Under the pieces are notes generated by a model, which did not search any database, had not been told where the DNA came from, and worked only from the letters and a program-made list of their open reading frames with translations. The translations under genes were made by a program, and so were the position numbers. DNA of 64,000 nt from Mycolicibacterium agri (lineage in GTDB: Bacteria > Actinomycetota > Actinomycetes > Mycobacteriales > Mycobacteriaceae): NCBI RefSeq assembly GCF_002553505.1, contig NZ_PDCP01000030.1, forward strand, positions 1 to 64,000, given 5' to 3'. Of this stretch, positions 15,032-23,421 are shown one piece after another (positions within the stretch are counted from its first letter, which is position 1; the number at the start of each line of letters is the position of its first letter).

Positions 15032-16219
15032 TTGAGCACCGACATCCTGATCGTCTCGCCGGACGACCACCTTGTGGAACCGGCCGACCTGTGGACGAGC
15101 CGGCTGCCCGAGCGGTATCAAGACATCGGGCCCCGGATCGTGCGGCACCGCGGACGCATGGACCCCACGGTCACCTCCGACGTCGCGTTCATCGAAGATG
15201 ACAACGGTCGCGACGCCGACATCTGGCACTACGAGGATGCGATCATTCCGATCCCGCTCATCAGCGCGGCGGCCGGCTATGAACTCGACGAGCTGACCAC
15301 CGATCCGATCACCTACGACGAAATGCGGCCGGGTTGCTTCCGGCCGGCGGACCGACTGGCAGACATGGACATCGCGGGCATCGAGGCGTCGGCCTGCTTC
15401 CCCAACACACTTGTGCGCTTCTGCGGCCAGCGTTTCCTCTACGGCAAGGATAAGGAACTCGCCAAGCTGTGTGTGGAGGCCTACAACGACTTCCAGATCG
15501 ACGAGTGGGCCGCAGGTTCGAACGGTCGGCTGATCCCGCTCGGAATCATTCCCCTTTGGGACGTCGACCTCGCCGTCAAGGAGGTCGAGCGGGTCGCGGC
15601 GAAAGGGATGCACGCGATGTGCTTCTCGGAACTGCCTTCCCGTCTCGATCTGCCCTCGATCCACAGCGGCTACTGGGATCCGTTCTTCGCTGCCTGCGAG
15701 GCAAACGATGTGGGCATCATGCTCCACATCGGCTCCAGCTCGTCGCTCACCAAGTCGTCCCCCGACTCGCCACATGTGGTCACCAGCGCACTGATGGCGG
15801 TCAACTGCACTATCGCCCTGGTCGACTGGCTGTTCTCCGGCAAGCTCATTCAGTTCCCCAGACTCAAGCTCGCATTCGCCGAGGCGCAAGCGGGCTGGAT
15901 CCCCTACTACCTGCGACGGGTGGACGAAGTGTGGCACGACCGTCGCGCCTGGGGTGGCATTCATCCCCTGCTGACCGAACCACCGAGCAGCCAGGTGCCC
16001 GGACGTGTCTACTTCTCCACGTTCGGCGATCCCGTGGCGTTCCGCATTCTCGACCTGGTCGGCCCCGACCAACTGATGTTCGAGACCGATTACCCGCACA
16101 ACGACACCAACTGGCCGAGAAGTATGGAGGTCGCCAATAAGGCGACGGAGGGTCTCGACGAGGAGACCAAGCGAAAGGTCTTGTCCACCAACGCCAAAAG
16201 GTTCTTTGGTCTCATCTGA
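15032..16219 (+). CDS. Amidohydrolase family 2 metal-dependent hydrolase
   Basis: From TTG 15032 the protein has 395 residues. It starts STDILIVSPDDHLVEPADLW, the D-D-H-x-x-E-P entry strand of the TIM-barrel amidohydrolase-2 (ACMSD-like) superfamily. Further barrel motifs are ASACFPNTLVRFCG, MLHIGSSSS (metal His near residue 225) and FETDYPHNDTNWP (metal Asp). Members hydrolyse or decarboxylate cyclic or aromatic carboxylates, or cleave C-C bonds. The other three amidohydrolases here (31698, 36614, 41186) are more alike to each other than to this one. It is divergent from the TetR gene and has an A-type palindrome upstream, so it is likely under TetR control. Confidence 0.83.
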   Translation: MSTDILIVSPDDHLVEPADLWTSRLPERYQDIGPRIVRHRGRMDPTVTSDVAFIEDDNGRDADIWHYEDAIIPIPLISAAAGYELDELTTDPITYDEMRPGCFRPADRLADMDIAGIEASACFPNTLVRFCGQRFLYGKDKELAKLCVEAYNDFQIDEWAAGSNGRLIPLGIIPLWDVDLAVKEVERVAAKGMHAMCFSELPSRLDLPSIHSGYWDPFFAACEANDVGIMLHIGSSSSLTKSSPDSPHVVTSALMAVNCTIALVDWLFSGKLIQFPRLKLAFAEAQAGWIPYYLRRVDEVWHDRRAWGGIHPLLTEPPSSQVPGRVYFSTFGDPVAFRILDLVGPDQLMFETDYPHNDTNWPRSMEVANKATEGLDEETKRKVLSTNAKRFFGLI

Positions 16220-16257
16220 GGCCGTCTGAGTCTGTCATGTCGGGGGTGCGGTGATGT

Positions 16258-17082
16258 CTACCGCGCCTGCCACTCCGGTTTGCGCTTGTCGAGGAAGGCA
16301 CGCGGTCCCTCGATGGCATCCTTCGTCAGCGCCACTTTCATCCGATAGTTTTCGGCGAGCAGTTCGGCTTCGTAGATCGGCAATGTCAGCCCCTTGCGGA
16401 CGGCCATCCGCGACCCGCGCACCGCAAGGGGTGCGTTCGAGTTCACCACTTCGGCGATCTCCCAGGCTCTGTCCATCAAGGCGTCATGCGCGACAACTTC
16501 GGTGAATATGCCCAATTCGTAGGCGCGTTGGGCATCGAGGCTTTCGTGCTTGCCCATCAGGATCAGCCGCATAGCCACGGGCAGCGGCAGGATCCGAGCC
16601 AGCCTGACGCCTTCGCGGCCCGACGTCACGCCGATGCTGACGTGCGGATCCATCAGGGTCGCACGCTCGGAGGCGATGGTGATGTCGGCCGTCGTCACCA
16701 GATCCAGGCCCGCGCCGCACGCAATGCCGTTGACTGCGCAGATGATCGGCTTGGTCATCGCAAGCCACGGCGGTGTCGCTTCCTGTGGCGCATCCCATTG
16801 CCGCATCGAGCTGAGGATCGGCTCGCCCTGATTGTCGATTCCCGCCGCGTTCTCCATGTCGTGGTCGGCCGCCTTGTTGACGTCCGCTCCGACACACAGC
16901 GCCCGGCCTGCACCGGTGATGATCATCGTCCAGATGTCGTCGGAGCGTTCGATTTCCGCGTAGGCCACCGCCAGCTCGGCGATCATCTCGTCGTTGATCG
17001 CGTTGAGCACGTCAGGACGGTTGAGCCTCACACACGCCGTGCGGCCCCGCACCTCGACCTCGATCGTCTCGTAGTCGGTCAA
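16258..17082 (-). CDS. Enoyl-CoA hydratase/isomerase family protein
   Basis: The likely start is TTG at 17082, overlapping the upstream stop (TTGA) and giving 274 residues beginning TDYETIEVEVRGRTACVRLN. Crotonase motifs: LNRPDVLNAINDEM, ALCVGADVNKAADHD, GIACGAGLDLVTTADITIASE and DPHVSIGVTSGREGVRL. The frame continues upstream without a stop, but that part is antiparallel shadow of the dehydrogenase gene. It is the last gene of a four-gene minus-strand operon (aldolase, dioxygenase, 2-hydroxyacid dehydrogenase, crotonase). Confidence 0.85.
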   Translation of the reverse strand: MTDYETIEVEVRGRTACVRLNRPDVLNAINDEMIAELAVAYAEIERSDDIWTMIITGAGRALCVGADVNKAADHDMENAAGIDNQGEPILSSMRQWDAPQEATPPWLAMTKPIICAVNGIACGAGLDLVTTADITIASERATLMDPHVSIGVTSGREGVRLARILPLPVAMRLILMGKHESLDAQRAYELGIFTEVVAHDALMDRAWEIAEVVNSNAPLAVRGSRMAVRKGLTLPIYEAELLAENYRMKVALTKDAIEGPRAFLDKRKPEWQAR

Positions 17083-18170
17083 CTCGGCTTGCCTTCCTTC
17101 TGCAAAGCGGTGGTGGCGTCGGGGCGGAACCCGAGGATGTCGCTGAATCTCTCGCAGTAGCGCGGCCACACATCGGGATTCAGCAATCGCGGCGGCACGC
17201 CACCATCGAAGATCGTCAACCACTGTGTCGCGGTGGCGACCGCGATATCGTGCGCCGCTTCGACCGTGATCCCCGCCGTGTGCGGAGTCGCGACGACATT
17301 GTCGAGCGACAGCAGCGGATTGTCGGGGCTCAGCGGTTCCTGGTGGAAGACGTCGAGACCTGCGCCCGCGATTGCGCCGTCGACCAACGCGGCACACAGC
17401 GCAGATTCGTCGTGCACGGGGCCGCGCGCGGTGGTGATGAAGAACGCCGATGTCTTCATCGCGGCGAACTGCTCGTGGCCGAACAGGCCGCGTGTTTCGT
17501 CGGTCAGTGGACAGGTGACCTGGACGAAATCGGACCGCTCGACCAGTTCTTCGAGCGGGACCGGAGTCGCGCCGCGGGAACGGGCAGTCGCGTCGTCGAT
17601 GTAGGGATCGTAGGCGAGCACCTGCATGCGGAACGGGGCGCACAGCTGCACCAGGCGACCGCCGATCGCGCCGAGGCCGACGACGCCGAGCGTCTTGCCG
17701 AACAGCTGGCTGCCACGCAACGCCATCCGGTCGGCGACAGGACCGCCGCGCAGCGCCCGATCGGCGACCGTGATGTTCTTGGCGAGGTCGAGCATGAACC
17801 CCAGCGCATGTTCGGCGACGGCCTCCGCGCCCGGTCCGGAGTTGTTGCACACCGCAATTCCGGCCTGCGTGCACGCTTCGACGTCGATCACGTCGTAGCC
17901 GGCACCGGCCGAGCAGACGGCGAGCAGGTTCTCGCAGCGTTGCACCAGCGCCGCTCCGGCCAGCCATTGGTCGCCGTCGGGATGATCGGCGATGTCGGTG
18001 CGGGTGGCGACCTGATATCCGTGCGCGGATGACAGTTGCGCCCAGCCGAATTCGTCGGCCGCGGCCAGGTCGAGTTTGATGATGTCGACGTCCGCTTGCC
18101 CGAGGATCTCCCCTGCGACAGGGTCGGTCCACCGTTCGTAGACCAGTCGCGGGCGGGGACGATCGGTCAT
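17079..18170 (-). CDS. D-isomer-specific 2-hydroxyacid dehydrogenase
   Basis: Length is 363 residues. The NAD-binding domain shows LGVVGLGAIGGRLVQLCAPFRMQVLAYDPY (about residues 159-188). Catalytic elements are the TARGPVHDESAL block (Arg), the GLDVFHQEPL segment (Glu) and TPHTAG (His). These enzymes interconvert 2-keto acids and D-2-hydroxyacids. The start overlaps the dioxygenase stop by 4 bp and the stop overlaps the crotonase start. Next to an HpaI-type aldolase and a TauD-type dioxygenase, it may act on a 2-oxo or 2-hydroxy acid released by C-C cleavage. That role is inference. Confidence 0.88.
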   Translation of the reverse strand: MTDRPRPRLVYERWTDPVAGEILGQADVDIIKLDLAAADEFGWAQLSSAHGYQVATRTDIADHPDGDQWLAGAALVQRCENLLAVCSAGAGYDVIDVEACTQAGIAVCNNSGPGAEAVAEHALGFMLDLAKNITVADRALRGGPVADRMALRGSQLFGKTLGVVGLGAIGGRLVQLCAPFRMQVLAYDPYIDDATARSRGATPVPLEELVERSDFVQVTCPLTDETRGLFGHEQFAAMKTSAFFITTARGPVHDESALCAALVDGAIAGAGLDVFHQEPLSPDNPLLSLDNVVATPHTAGITVEAAHDIAVATATQWLTIFDGGVPPRLLNPDVWPRYCERFSDILGFRPDATTALQKEGKPS

Positions 18171-19282
18171 TTCTTCAGTTTCGGCTTCGCCTGCGCGGCC
18201 TTGAACATGTCGGCCAACGCGGAGTCGACGTTCTTGTAATCGTTGCGCGCGATCGCGCCGTCGCGTCCAGGGACGGGGTCATATCCCAGCCGCAGGTCTT
18301 TGTTCTCCATGTGGAAGTACTCGCGCCCGATGGGTAGGCGGCGGTCTTCACGCGGCACCTCCATCCAGGCCCGCAAGAAGCACCGGGTCTTCTGCGGATC
18401 GGTGCTGCTGACGAAATCCGACCGGGAATGGCACATCGCGAAATTGTTCGCCACCGCGGCCTCACCGGATTCGAGCCGGAACTCAACCTGCTGCTCGACG
18501 AGCACGGTGCGGAGCAACTCGATGGCCTCCTCCTGCTGCGGGGTGAACTCGCGGCCGAGTGTCTTCATCGCGGGCAGGATGCTGCTGTAGGTGAAGTTGA
18601 TGCAGATCCGGCCGTCGATCTGAGAGAAGACCGGCACGTCGTAGGGCGTCACGTCCGGCTGGTCGTCCGGCTGTTCGCTGCGGCGGTGGTGTGGGAAGCC
18701 CTGATAGAGGACGCTGAGCAGGTCGGGACGTTCGGCCAGGATGCGATTGTGGGCGGCGGGGCCGCTGGCGAACTGGCTCTCACCGCCCTCGGCGGCCGGG
18801 TAAACGCACAGCAGCGCCAGGATGTCGGCCGCGTCGTTGTGCATCGCCAGTTCGGCGCGCGATTTCGTGCCGCGGGCCGGTTGCACGCCGTTGGGCAGCA
18901 CCTCCTCCTGAACGCGGACCATGCGATGACCGAACGAGTTGTTCGACACCGGATAGCCGAGGTGCGTGCAGAACGCCCAGTAAATTCGTTCGAGATCCTC
19001 GATCGAGTGGTTCTCGACGGGGAAGCCCCGTACGCACACCAGACCCCTGCCGAACATCACCTCCCGATACAGCCGAGCCAGGTCGTCGTCCAGGTCGGGA
19101 TGGCGGGCGTCCTCCGGGGTGATCTCATCGCGATCCTTGTCCGCGGTTTTGCGCAGAATCGACTCCAGCGCAGCCACATTGCGCGGTGACAGGTCGAAGG
19201 CGAAGTCCTCTTTACTGGCGAAGTCTGCGCCCGTCCATGCCATCGGGTCCGTGACCTGTTCGGTGTATATCGGGGTGGGCAT
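18167..19282 (-). CDS. TauD/TfdA-type Fe(II)/2-oxoglutarate-dependent dioxygenase
   Basis: The 371-residue protein has the iron triad: His148 and Asp150 in AMHNDAAD and a distal His near 285 in NNFAMCHSRSDF, plus arginines near 300-304 (KTRCFLRAW) for 2-oxoglutarate. N-terminal LYREVMFGRGLVCVRGFPVE fits the TauD fold. It would hydroxylate an unactivated carbon of the pathway substrate. The C-terminus ends in a Lys-rich tail (KAAQAKPKLKK). It lies between the HpaI-type aldolase (34 bp upstream) and the 2-hydroxyacid dehydrogenase (4 bp overlap), in one minus-strand operon. Confidence 0.82.
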   Translation of the reverse strand: MPTPIYTEQVTDPMAWTGADFASKEDFAFDLSPRNVAALESILRKTADKDRDEITPEDARHPDLDDDLARLYREVMFGRGLVCVRGFPVENHSIEDLERIYWAFCTHLGYPVSNNSFGHRMVRVQEEVLPNGVQPARGTKSRAELAMHNDAADILALLCVYPAAEGGESQFASGPAAHNRILAERPDLLSVLYQGFPHHRRSEQPDDQPDVTPYDVPVFSQIDGRICINFTYSSILPAMKTLGREFTPQQEEAIELLRTVLVEQQVEFRLESGEAAVANNFAMCHSRSDFVSSTDPQKTRCFLRAWMEVPREDRRLPIGREYFHMENKDLRLGYDPVPGRDGAIARNDYKNVDSALADMFKAAQAKPKLKK

Positions 19283-19315
19283 CGGTTCTCCTCGTTGTCG
19301 TGGCGCAACTAGCCG

Positions 19316-20143
19316 CTATCGCTTGCGGTCCTCGAGTGCACGGAGTTCGGAAGCGCGGGCCGTCGCCGCCTCGGTCATCAAGCCGACATCCGTACCCGCC
19401 GATACGAATCGCAGACCGAGATCTACGAAGCGGTTCAGCAGGTCAAAGTCCTTGATGCCCGCTAGTCCCAGCGCCACGCCGTGCTCACGACAAGCCGCAG
19501 CGACCGATTCTACTGCATGGTGGAAATGGTCATTCTCAAATTGTCCGTGAATGCCCATCTCGGCGGTCAGATCGTGCGCCCCGATAAGGATCATGTCGAT
19601 GCCGTTCACCGCGGCGATCTGTCCGGCCGCCTCAACGGCTTCTGGGGTTTCGATCATCACCGCCACCGTCGTCCGACTCTCGATGATCCGTGCGATCTCC
19701 GGCGTGGAACGCCAAGCGTAACCGCTGACCGGGTTGGCACCCGAAATCGACCGGCGCCCGACGGGCGGGAATCGCGCGGCGTCGACGACGGCGAGCGCCT
19801 CTTGTTTCGAATTAACATGCGGCACAATTACTCCGACAGCACCGCCATCGAGTACGCGAGCGATGACGCTGGGGTCGTGGGACGGGACCCGCACCAGACC
19901 GGAGATGCCCGCACCCAGCGCGCTCGAGCACAGCATCGCCGCGGACTCCAATGACGTCGAGGTGTGCTCCAAATCCACGTAGACGGCGTCGAAGCCGCAT
20001 GCGGCGGCGATCGCAGGCACATCGGGTGTGCGGGCATTCATCAGGGCCATGCACAGCACCAAGCCGTCGCCTCTCAGAGCCTCCCGAAGCGATCCCTGCA
20101 CATGCTCACAGTAGTCCACAGTGGTCGAAGCGAGAACGCCCAT
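19316..20143 (-). CDS. HpaI/HpcH-family class II aldolase
   Basis: The 275 residues carry HpaI motifs: YVDLEHTS (near residue 55), GLVRVPSHDPSVIARVLDGGAVGVIVPHVNS, the metal-ligand Glu in VAVMIETPEAVE, and LIGAHDLTAEMG with the metal Asp. In HpaI the pyruvate-binding Arg and the two acidic residues hold a divalent metal; all are recognisable. The usual reaction is retro-aldol cleavage of a 4-hydroxy-2-oxo acid to pyruvate plus an aldehyde. It opens the minus-strand operon that includes the dioxygenase, dehydrogenase and crotonase. The promoter region is shared with the thiolase-like gene at 20189 and contains a B-type palindrome. Confidence 0.85.
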   Translation of the reverse strand: MGVLASTTVDYCEHVQGSLREALRGDGLVLCMALMNARTPDVPAIAAACGFDAVYVDLEHTSTSLESAAMLCSSALGAGISGLVRVPSHDPSVIARVLDGGAVGVIVPHVNSKQEALAVVDAARFPPVGRRSISGANPVSGYAWRSTPEIARIIESRTTVAVMIETPEAVEAAGQIAAVNGIDMILIGAHDLTAEMGIHGQFENDHFHHAVESVAAACREHGVALGLAGIKDFDLLNRFVDLGLRFVSAGTDVGLMTEAATARASELRALEDRKR

Positions 20144-20154
20144 TGCAAATATTC

Positions 20155-20169
20155 GTTAACGGCATTATC
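20155..20169. promoter_or_regulatory. B-type palindrome in a 45-bp divergent promoter
   Basis: GTTAACGGCATTATC has one mismatch to GRTAAYGNCRTTAYC. It sits between the starts at 20143 and 20189, so one regulator bound here could control both operons. Confidence 0.5.
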
Positions 20170-20188
20170 GATGTGATAACCATTAGAC

Positions 20189-21334
20189 ATGCCGGCCAAT
20201 CGCGTCGCCATCGTGGGTGCGGCCCTTTCCGACTGCGGCAGGGTCCCGGATAAGACCGCCATGGGTTTGATGGCACAGTCCGCGCGCGCTGCCATTGCCG
20301 ATGCGGGCCTGAGCAAGCAAGACATCGACGGGTTCGGCGGCCATGGGTCGCTGTTGCCGCCGATCGAGGTGAGCGAGTATCTCGGGCTACACCCGTCCTG
20401 GGTGGACTCCACCAACGTCGGCGGGTCGTCATGGGAGGTGATGGCCCGGCACGCGGCGGCAGCAATCGCCGCGGGAGAGATCGACGTCGCCCTGCTGACA
20501 TACGGATCCACCGCCCGCTCCGACGTCAAACGCCGCCTTCGCCCGTCCGCCGCCGCGATGAGCACGGCGGGCGCAATGCAGTACGAAGCGCCGTTCGGTG
20601 CGACGCTGATCGCCAAGTACGCGATGGCCGCCAGGCGCCACATGATCGAATACGGCACCACGGTCGAGCAACTCGCCGAGGTCGCCGTGGCCGCCCACGA
20701 ATGGGCAGCCCGCAACGACAACGCATTCGAGCGGGAGCGCATCACGGCGGAGGATGTGGCGGCGGCTCCGATGCTGGCCGAGCCGTTCACCGCCAAGCAC
20801 GTGTGCCTGCGCACCGACGGCGGCGGGGCGGTCGTGCTGGCAAGCGAGCGGGTGGCGAAAGACTGCGCCAAGGAACCTGTTTGGGTTCTCGGCTCAGCCG
20901 AATCCGCTTCACATGTCAGCATGAGCCAGTGGGGTGATTTCACCACCTCTGCCGCGGCGCAGTCGGGTCCTGCCGCATTCGCGCAAGCGGGTGTGAGCCC
21001 CGCCGACATCGACGTCTGTCAGCTCTACGACTCGTTCACCTCCACGGTGCTTCTCACGCTTGAGGATCTCGGCTTCTGCGCCAAGGGCGAAGGTGGACCG
21101 TTCATCGGGTCGGGAGCTCTGCGGCCCGGCGGGGCGTTGCCCACGAACACCGATGGCGGCGGGCTGGCGTGCTGTCACCCCGGCATGCGCGGGATGTTCC
21201 TGATGGTCGAGGCGGTCAGGCAGCTGCGTGGCGAGTGCGGCCCACGGCAGGTCGACGGCGCGCGACTGGCGTGCGTGCACGCGATGGGCGGGTTCTTCAC
21301 GCATAGCGCGACGATGATTCTGGGGAGGCAGTAG
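20189..21334 (+). CDS. SCP-x/thiolase-like protein without the usual catalytic Cys
   Basis: The protein has 381 residues and starts MPANRVAIVGAALSDCGRVP, typical of non-canonical thiolases (lipid-transfer protein/Ltp2 group). At the place of the nucleophilic cysteine the sequence reads NVGGSSWEVMARHAAAAI, so Ser/Gly replaces Cys. Later elements are VCQLYDSFTSTVLLTLEDLGFC, NTDGGGLACCHPGMRGM and a C-terminal HAMGGFFTHSATMILG. In the cholesterol pathway, Cys-less Ltp2 works with a DUF35 domain as a retro-aldolase. Here a DUF35 gene overlaps the 3' end by one base, which makes the same partnership likely. Thiolase activity is less likely. Confidence 0.8.
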   Translation: MPANRVAIVGAALSDCGRVPDKTAMGLMAQSARAAIADAGLSKQDIDGFGGHGSLLPPIEVSEYLGLHPSWVDSTNVGGSSWEVMARHAAAAIAAGEIDVALLTYGSTARSDVKRRLRPSAAAMSTAGAMQYEAPFGATLIAKYAMAARRHMIEYGTTVEQLAEVAVAAHEWAARNDNAFERERITAEDVAAAPMLAEPFTAKHVCLRTDGGGAVVLASERVAKDCAKEPVWVLGSAESASHVSMSQWGDFTTSAAAQSGPAAFAQAGVSPADIDVCQLYDSFTSTVLLTLEDLGFCAKGEGGPFIGSGALRPGGALPTNTDGGGLACCHPGMRGMFLMVEAVRQLRGECGPRQVDGARLACVHAMGGFFTHSATMILGRQ

Positions 21335-21744
21335 TGGAGATCGCGGCCGGCCCGGACCGCCCGATCGTCGACGCCGACAGCGAGGCCTGGTGGGCGGCGG
21401 TGCAACAGCGCAAACTGATGGTCACCGCATGTGCGGCATGTGGCCGGAAATCGCTGTACGCCAGGCCATTCTGCCCGCACTGCTGGAGTGAGGACGTGGC
21501 GCTGAGCCCCGCCACAGGACGGGCACGCCTTTACACGTGGACCGTCGTCCACCAGAATGCCGCCCCCTTCGACTCCCGCACGCCCTATGTCGTGGCGATG
21601 GTGGATCTCGAGGAGGGCCCGCGGCTGATGACGCAACTCGAGGGCTGCGCGGCCGACGATCTGCGCCCCGACCTGGAACTCACGGCCGCGTTCCGCGAGG
21701 ACGATGACGGCTTCGTCGTTCCGGTTTTCAGGCCGCTGACCTGA
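21334..21744 (+). CDS. DUF35 OB-fold protein with Zn ribbon
   Basis: The GTG start at 21334 shares its first base with the previous stop. The 136 residues contain the rubredoxin-like ribbon CAACGRKSLYARPFCPHC (two C-x2-C knuckles near residues 30-48), then an OB-fold with ARLYTWTVVHQN and YVVAMVDLEEGPRLM. DUF35 proteins partner thiolase-like enzymes, either as aldolase subunits (ChsH2 C-terminal domain with Ltp2) or as acyl-transfer partners. The one-base coupling to the Cys-less thiolase strongly suggests a stable complex with it. Confidence 0.85.
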   Translation: MEIAAGPDRPIVDADSEAWWAAVQQRKLMVTACAACGRKSLYARPFCPHCWSEDVALSPATGRARLYTWTVVHQNAAPFDSRTPYVVAMVDLEEGPRLMTQLEGCAADDLRPDLELTAAFREDDDGFVVPVFRPLT

Positions 21745-21753
21745 CGCCGCCCC

Positions 21754-21812
21754 GCGAAACTGTATTCCCGCAGCGGAAATTCGAGTGGAGTCTTGCGGGA
21801 TTACAGTCTCGC
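21754..21812. terminator. Long imperfect inverted repeat between convergent genes
   Basis: A 19-bp stem with two mismatches pairs 21754-21772 (GCGAAACTGTATTCCCGCA) with 21794-21812, with a 21-nt loop. It lies between the DUF35 gene stop (21744) and the ligase gene stop (21801), overlapping the last ligase codons. Its placement fits a bidirectional terminator. Confidence 0.6.
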
Positions 21813-23366
21813 GAGGCGATCGGCGAGTACTCGCGGCCGCCCCTGCGATCGCGCCTCGAGCGCGTTGCGCTGCAACTTCCCATTTGCGTTGACGGGCAAG
21901 GGTTCGTCCCAGAACACCAATTCTTCCGGCAACTTGTACTTCGGGAGTCCCATCGAAACCAGTTCTGCGGCGACCTCGGCGAGTGACATTTCGACGGCGC
22001 CGTCGAGCACCATCGCGACCGCCAACCGTTCCCCGGTAACCACATCCGCCACGGGGTAGGCGGCGCACTCGCGCACACCGGGAATCCGCGCCACCGCCTC
22101 CTCGACCTCGGCCGCGGCGATCTTCATGCCGTTACGGATGACGATGTCCTTGATCCGCCCTATCACCCGCACCCGGTTGTCGCTGACCTCGGCCACGTCA
22201 CCGGTGCGGAACCAGTCACCGTCGAACGCCTTGATGTCGTCCTCGGCGTCGGTGTAGCCGAGGAACGCGTGCGGCCCCTTGATGCAGCATTCCCCCGGGT
22301 CCCCAACCGATCCCACCCGCACGCCGACGTCATCAAGTGCCACACCATCATCCGCGTGACGCACCGCCCTGCTCTCGGTTCGCAACCCGGACGTGCTGAC
22401 CGGCACCTCCGACGATCCGTAGGCACGCATCACGGTGATGCCGAAATCGTCCTCAACCCGTTCGACGATGCGCCGGTCGAGCATCGTGCCGCCGAGATAC
22501 ACCGCGCGCAGCGGCACAACGTTGCTCCGAGCGGCCGCCTCGTCGAGCAGCCTGTCGAGCAGCCGGTCGGGTCCGCCGTACCAGGTCGCGCCGGACGACA
22601 GCAGAAGATCGTATGTCGCAGCGGGGTCCCAGCGGTCCTCGAGCACCACCGGCGCGGCGAGCATGGGCCCGATGAACAGGGCCTGCAGCACGCCGGTCAC
22701 CGAGGCGAGCGGACTGATGAGAAAGAGGCGGTCATCCGCCCCCAGGCCGGCGGCGGCGATGTAATTGGTCGACGCCTTGGCCAGTGTGCTCAACGAGTGG
22801 ACGACGCCCTTGGGCCGAGAGGTCGTACCCGAGGTGTAGAGAACGAAGGACGGCTCGTCGGCCGGCCGCACGGGCCGGCCCGGCGCCGCACCGTCAGAGG
22901 GCCGCGAGATGTCGACCCAGCTGCAGGCGTCGCGCACCGGCGATTCGCCCGCAGGCCGCCAGTCGGGAGCCACGCCGAACCTGGCACCGCTGCGCGTGAC
23001 GATGTCGCTGACCTGCATCGGGCCTGCGCTGCGCGGCACCAGAAGTACCACCGCGTCGACGCGGATGGCGGCGTGCACGGCGACGACCGATCCGATGTCG
23101 TTGCCGACTACGACGGCGATGGGCGTCGCAGCACCAACACCGGCGTCCCGAAGTGCACGCGATGCACGATCAACCCGTTCATCGAGGGCCGCGTAGGTGA
23201 GTTCGGCATCGCGCGTGACGAGCGCGGCCCGCAGCGGATGCCGTTCGGCGGCGTGCCGGACGACGTCGAGCGGCCGGTCCGACCAGACACCGGCGGCACG
23301 ATACCGAGATCGAAGAGCATCCGCTCGGCGGTGCGCATTGTGCAGCAGCCCGGTAGCCGCGCTCAT
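21801..23366 (-). CDS. AMP-dependent acyl-CoA synthetase
   Basis: The start at 23366 (MSAATGLLHNAH) follows CGGAGGGCACC and gives 521 residues. Motifs in order: VLYTSGTTSRPKGVVHS, AYGSSEVPVS, RTGDVAEVSDNRVRVIGRIKD with IRNGMKIAAAEVEE, and VNANGKLQRNAL with the catalytic Lys. It should form a CoA thioester of a carboxylic acid. It is divergent from the SDR at 23422, with an A-type palindrome in the 55 bp between them. Confidence 0.88.
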   Translation of the reverse strand: MSAATGLLHNAHRRADALRSRYRAAGVWSDRPLDVVRHAAERHPLRAALVTRDAELTYAALDERVDRASRALRDAGVGAATPIAVVVGNDIGSVVAVHAAIRVDAVVLLVPRSAGPMQVSDIVTRSGARFGVAPDWRPAGESPVRDACSWVDISRPSDGAAPGRPVRPADEPSFVLYTSGTTSRPKGVVHSLSTLAKASTNYIAAAGLGADDRLFLISPLASVTGVLQALFIGPMLAAPVVLEDRWDPAATYDLLLSSGATWYGGPDRLLDRLLDEAAARSNVVPLRAVYLGGTMLDRRIVERVEDDFGITVMRAYGSSEVPVSTSGLRTESRAVRHADDGVALDDVGVRVGSVGDPGECCIKGPHAFLGYTDAEDDIKAFDGDWFRTGDVAEVSDNRVRVIGRIKDIVIRNGMKIAAAEVEEAVARIPGVRECAAYPVADVVTGERLAVAMVLDGAVEMSLAEVAAELVSMGLPKYKLPEELVFWDEPLPVNANGKLQRNALEARSQGRPRVLADRLARL

Positions 23367-23379
23367 GGTGCCCTCCGAT

Positions 23380-23395
23380 GTGAATACAGATTCTC
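23380..23395. promoter_or_regulatory. A-type operator between ligase and SDR genes
   Basis: GTGAATACAGATTCTC differs at one fixed base. It occupies the centre of the 55-bp divergent region, so it could control both genes. Confidence 0.5.
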
Positions 23396-23408
23396 TACCC
23401 CGTAAATG

Positions 23409-23414
23409 TAACCT
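23409..23414 (+). promoter_or_regulatory. -10 box for a likely leaderless SDR transcript
   Basis: TAACCT fits the mycobacterial TANNNT -10 pattern and ends 7 nt before the ATG at 23422. No Shine-Dalgarno sequence is present, so the transcript may start at the ATG. Confidence 0.45.
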
Positions 23415-23421
23415 CTCATAC

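Noticed and set aside
17083-18132. N-terminal extension of the crotonase frame at 16258
   Set aside because: The ~350 residues are very Arg-rich and lie out of frame over the 2-hydroxyacid dehydrogenase. The crotonase homology starts at TTG 17082.
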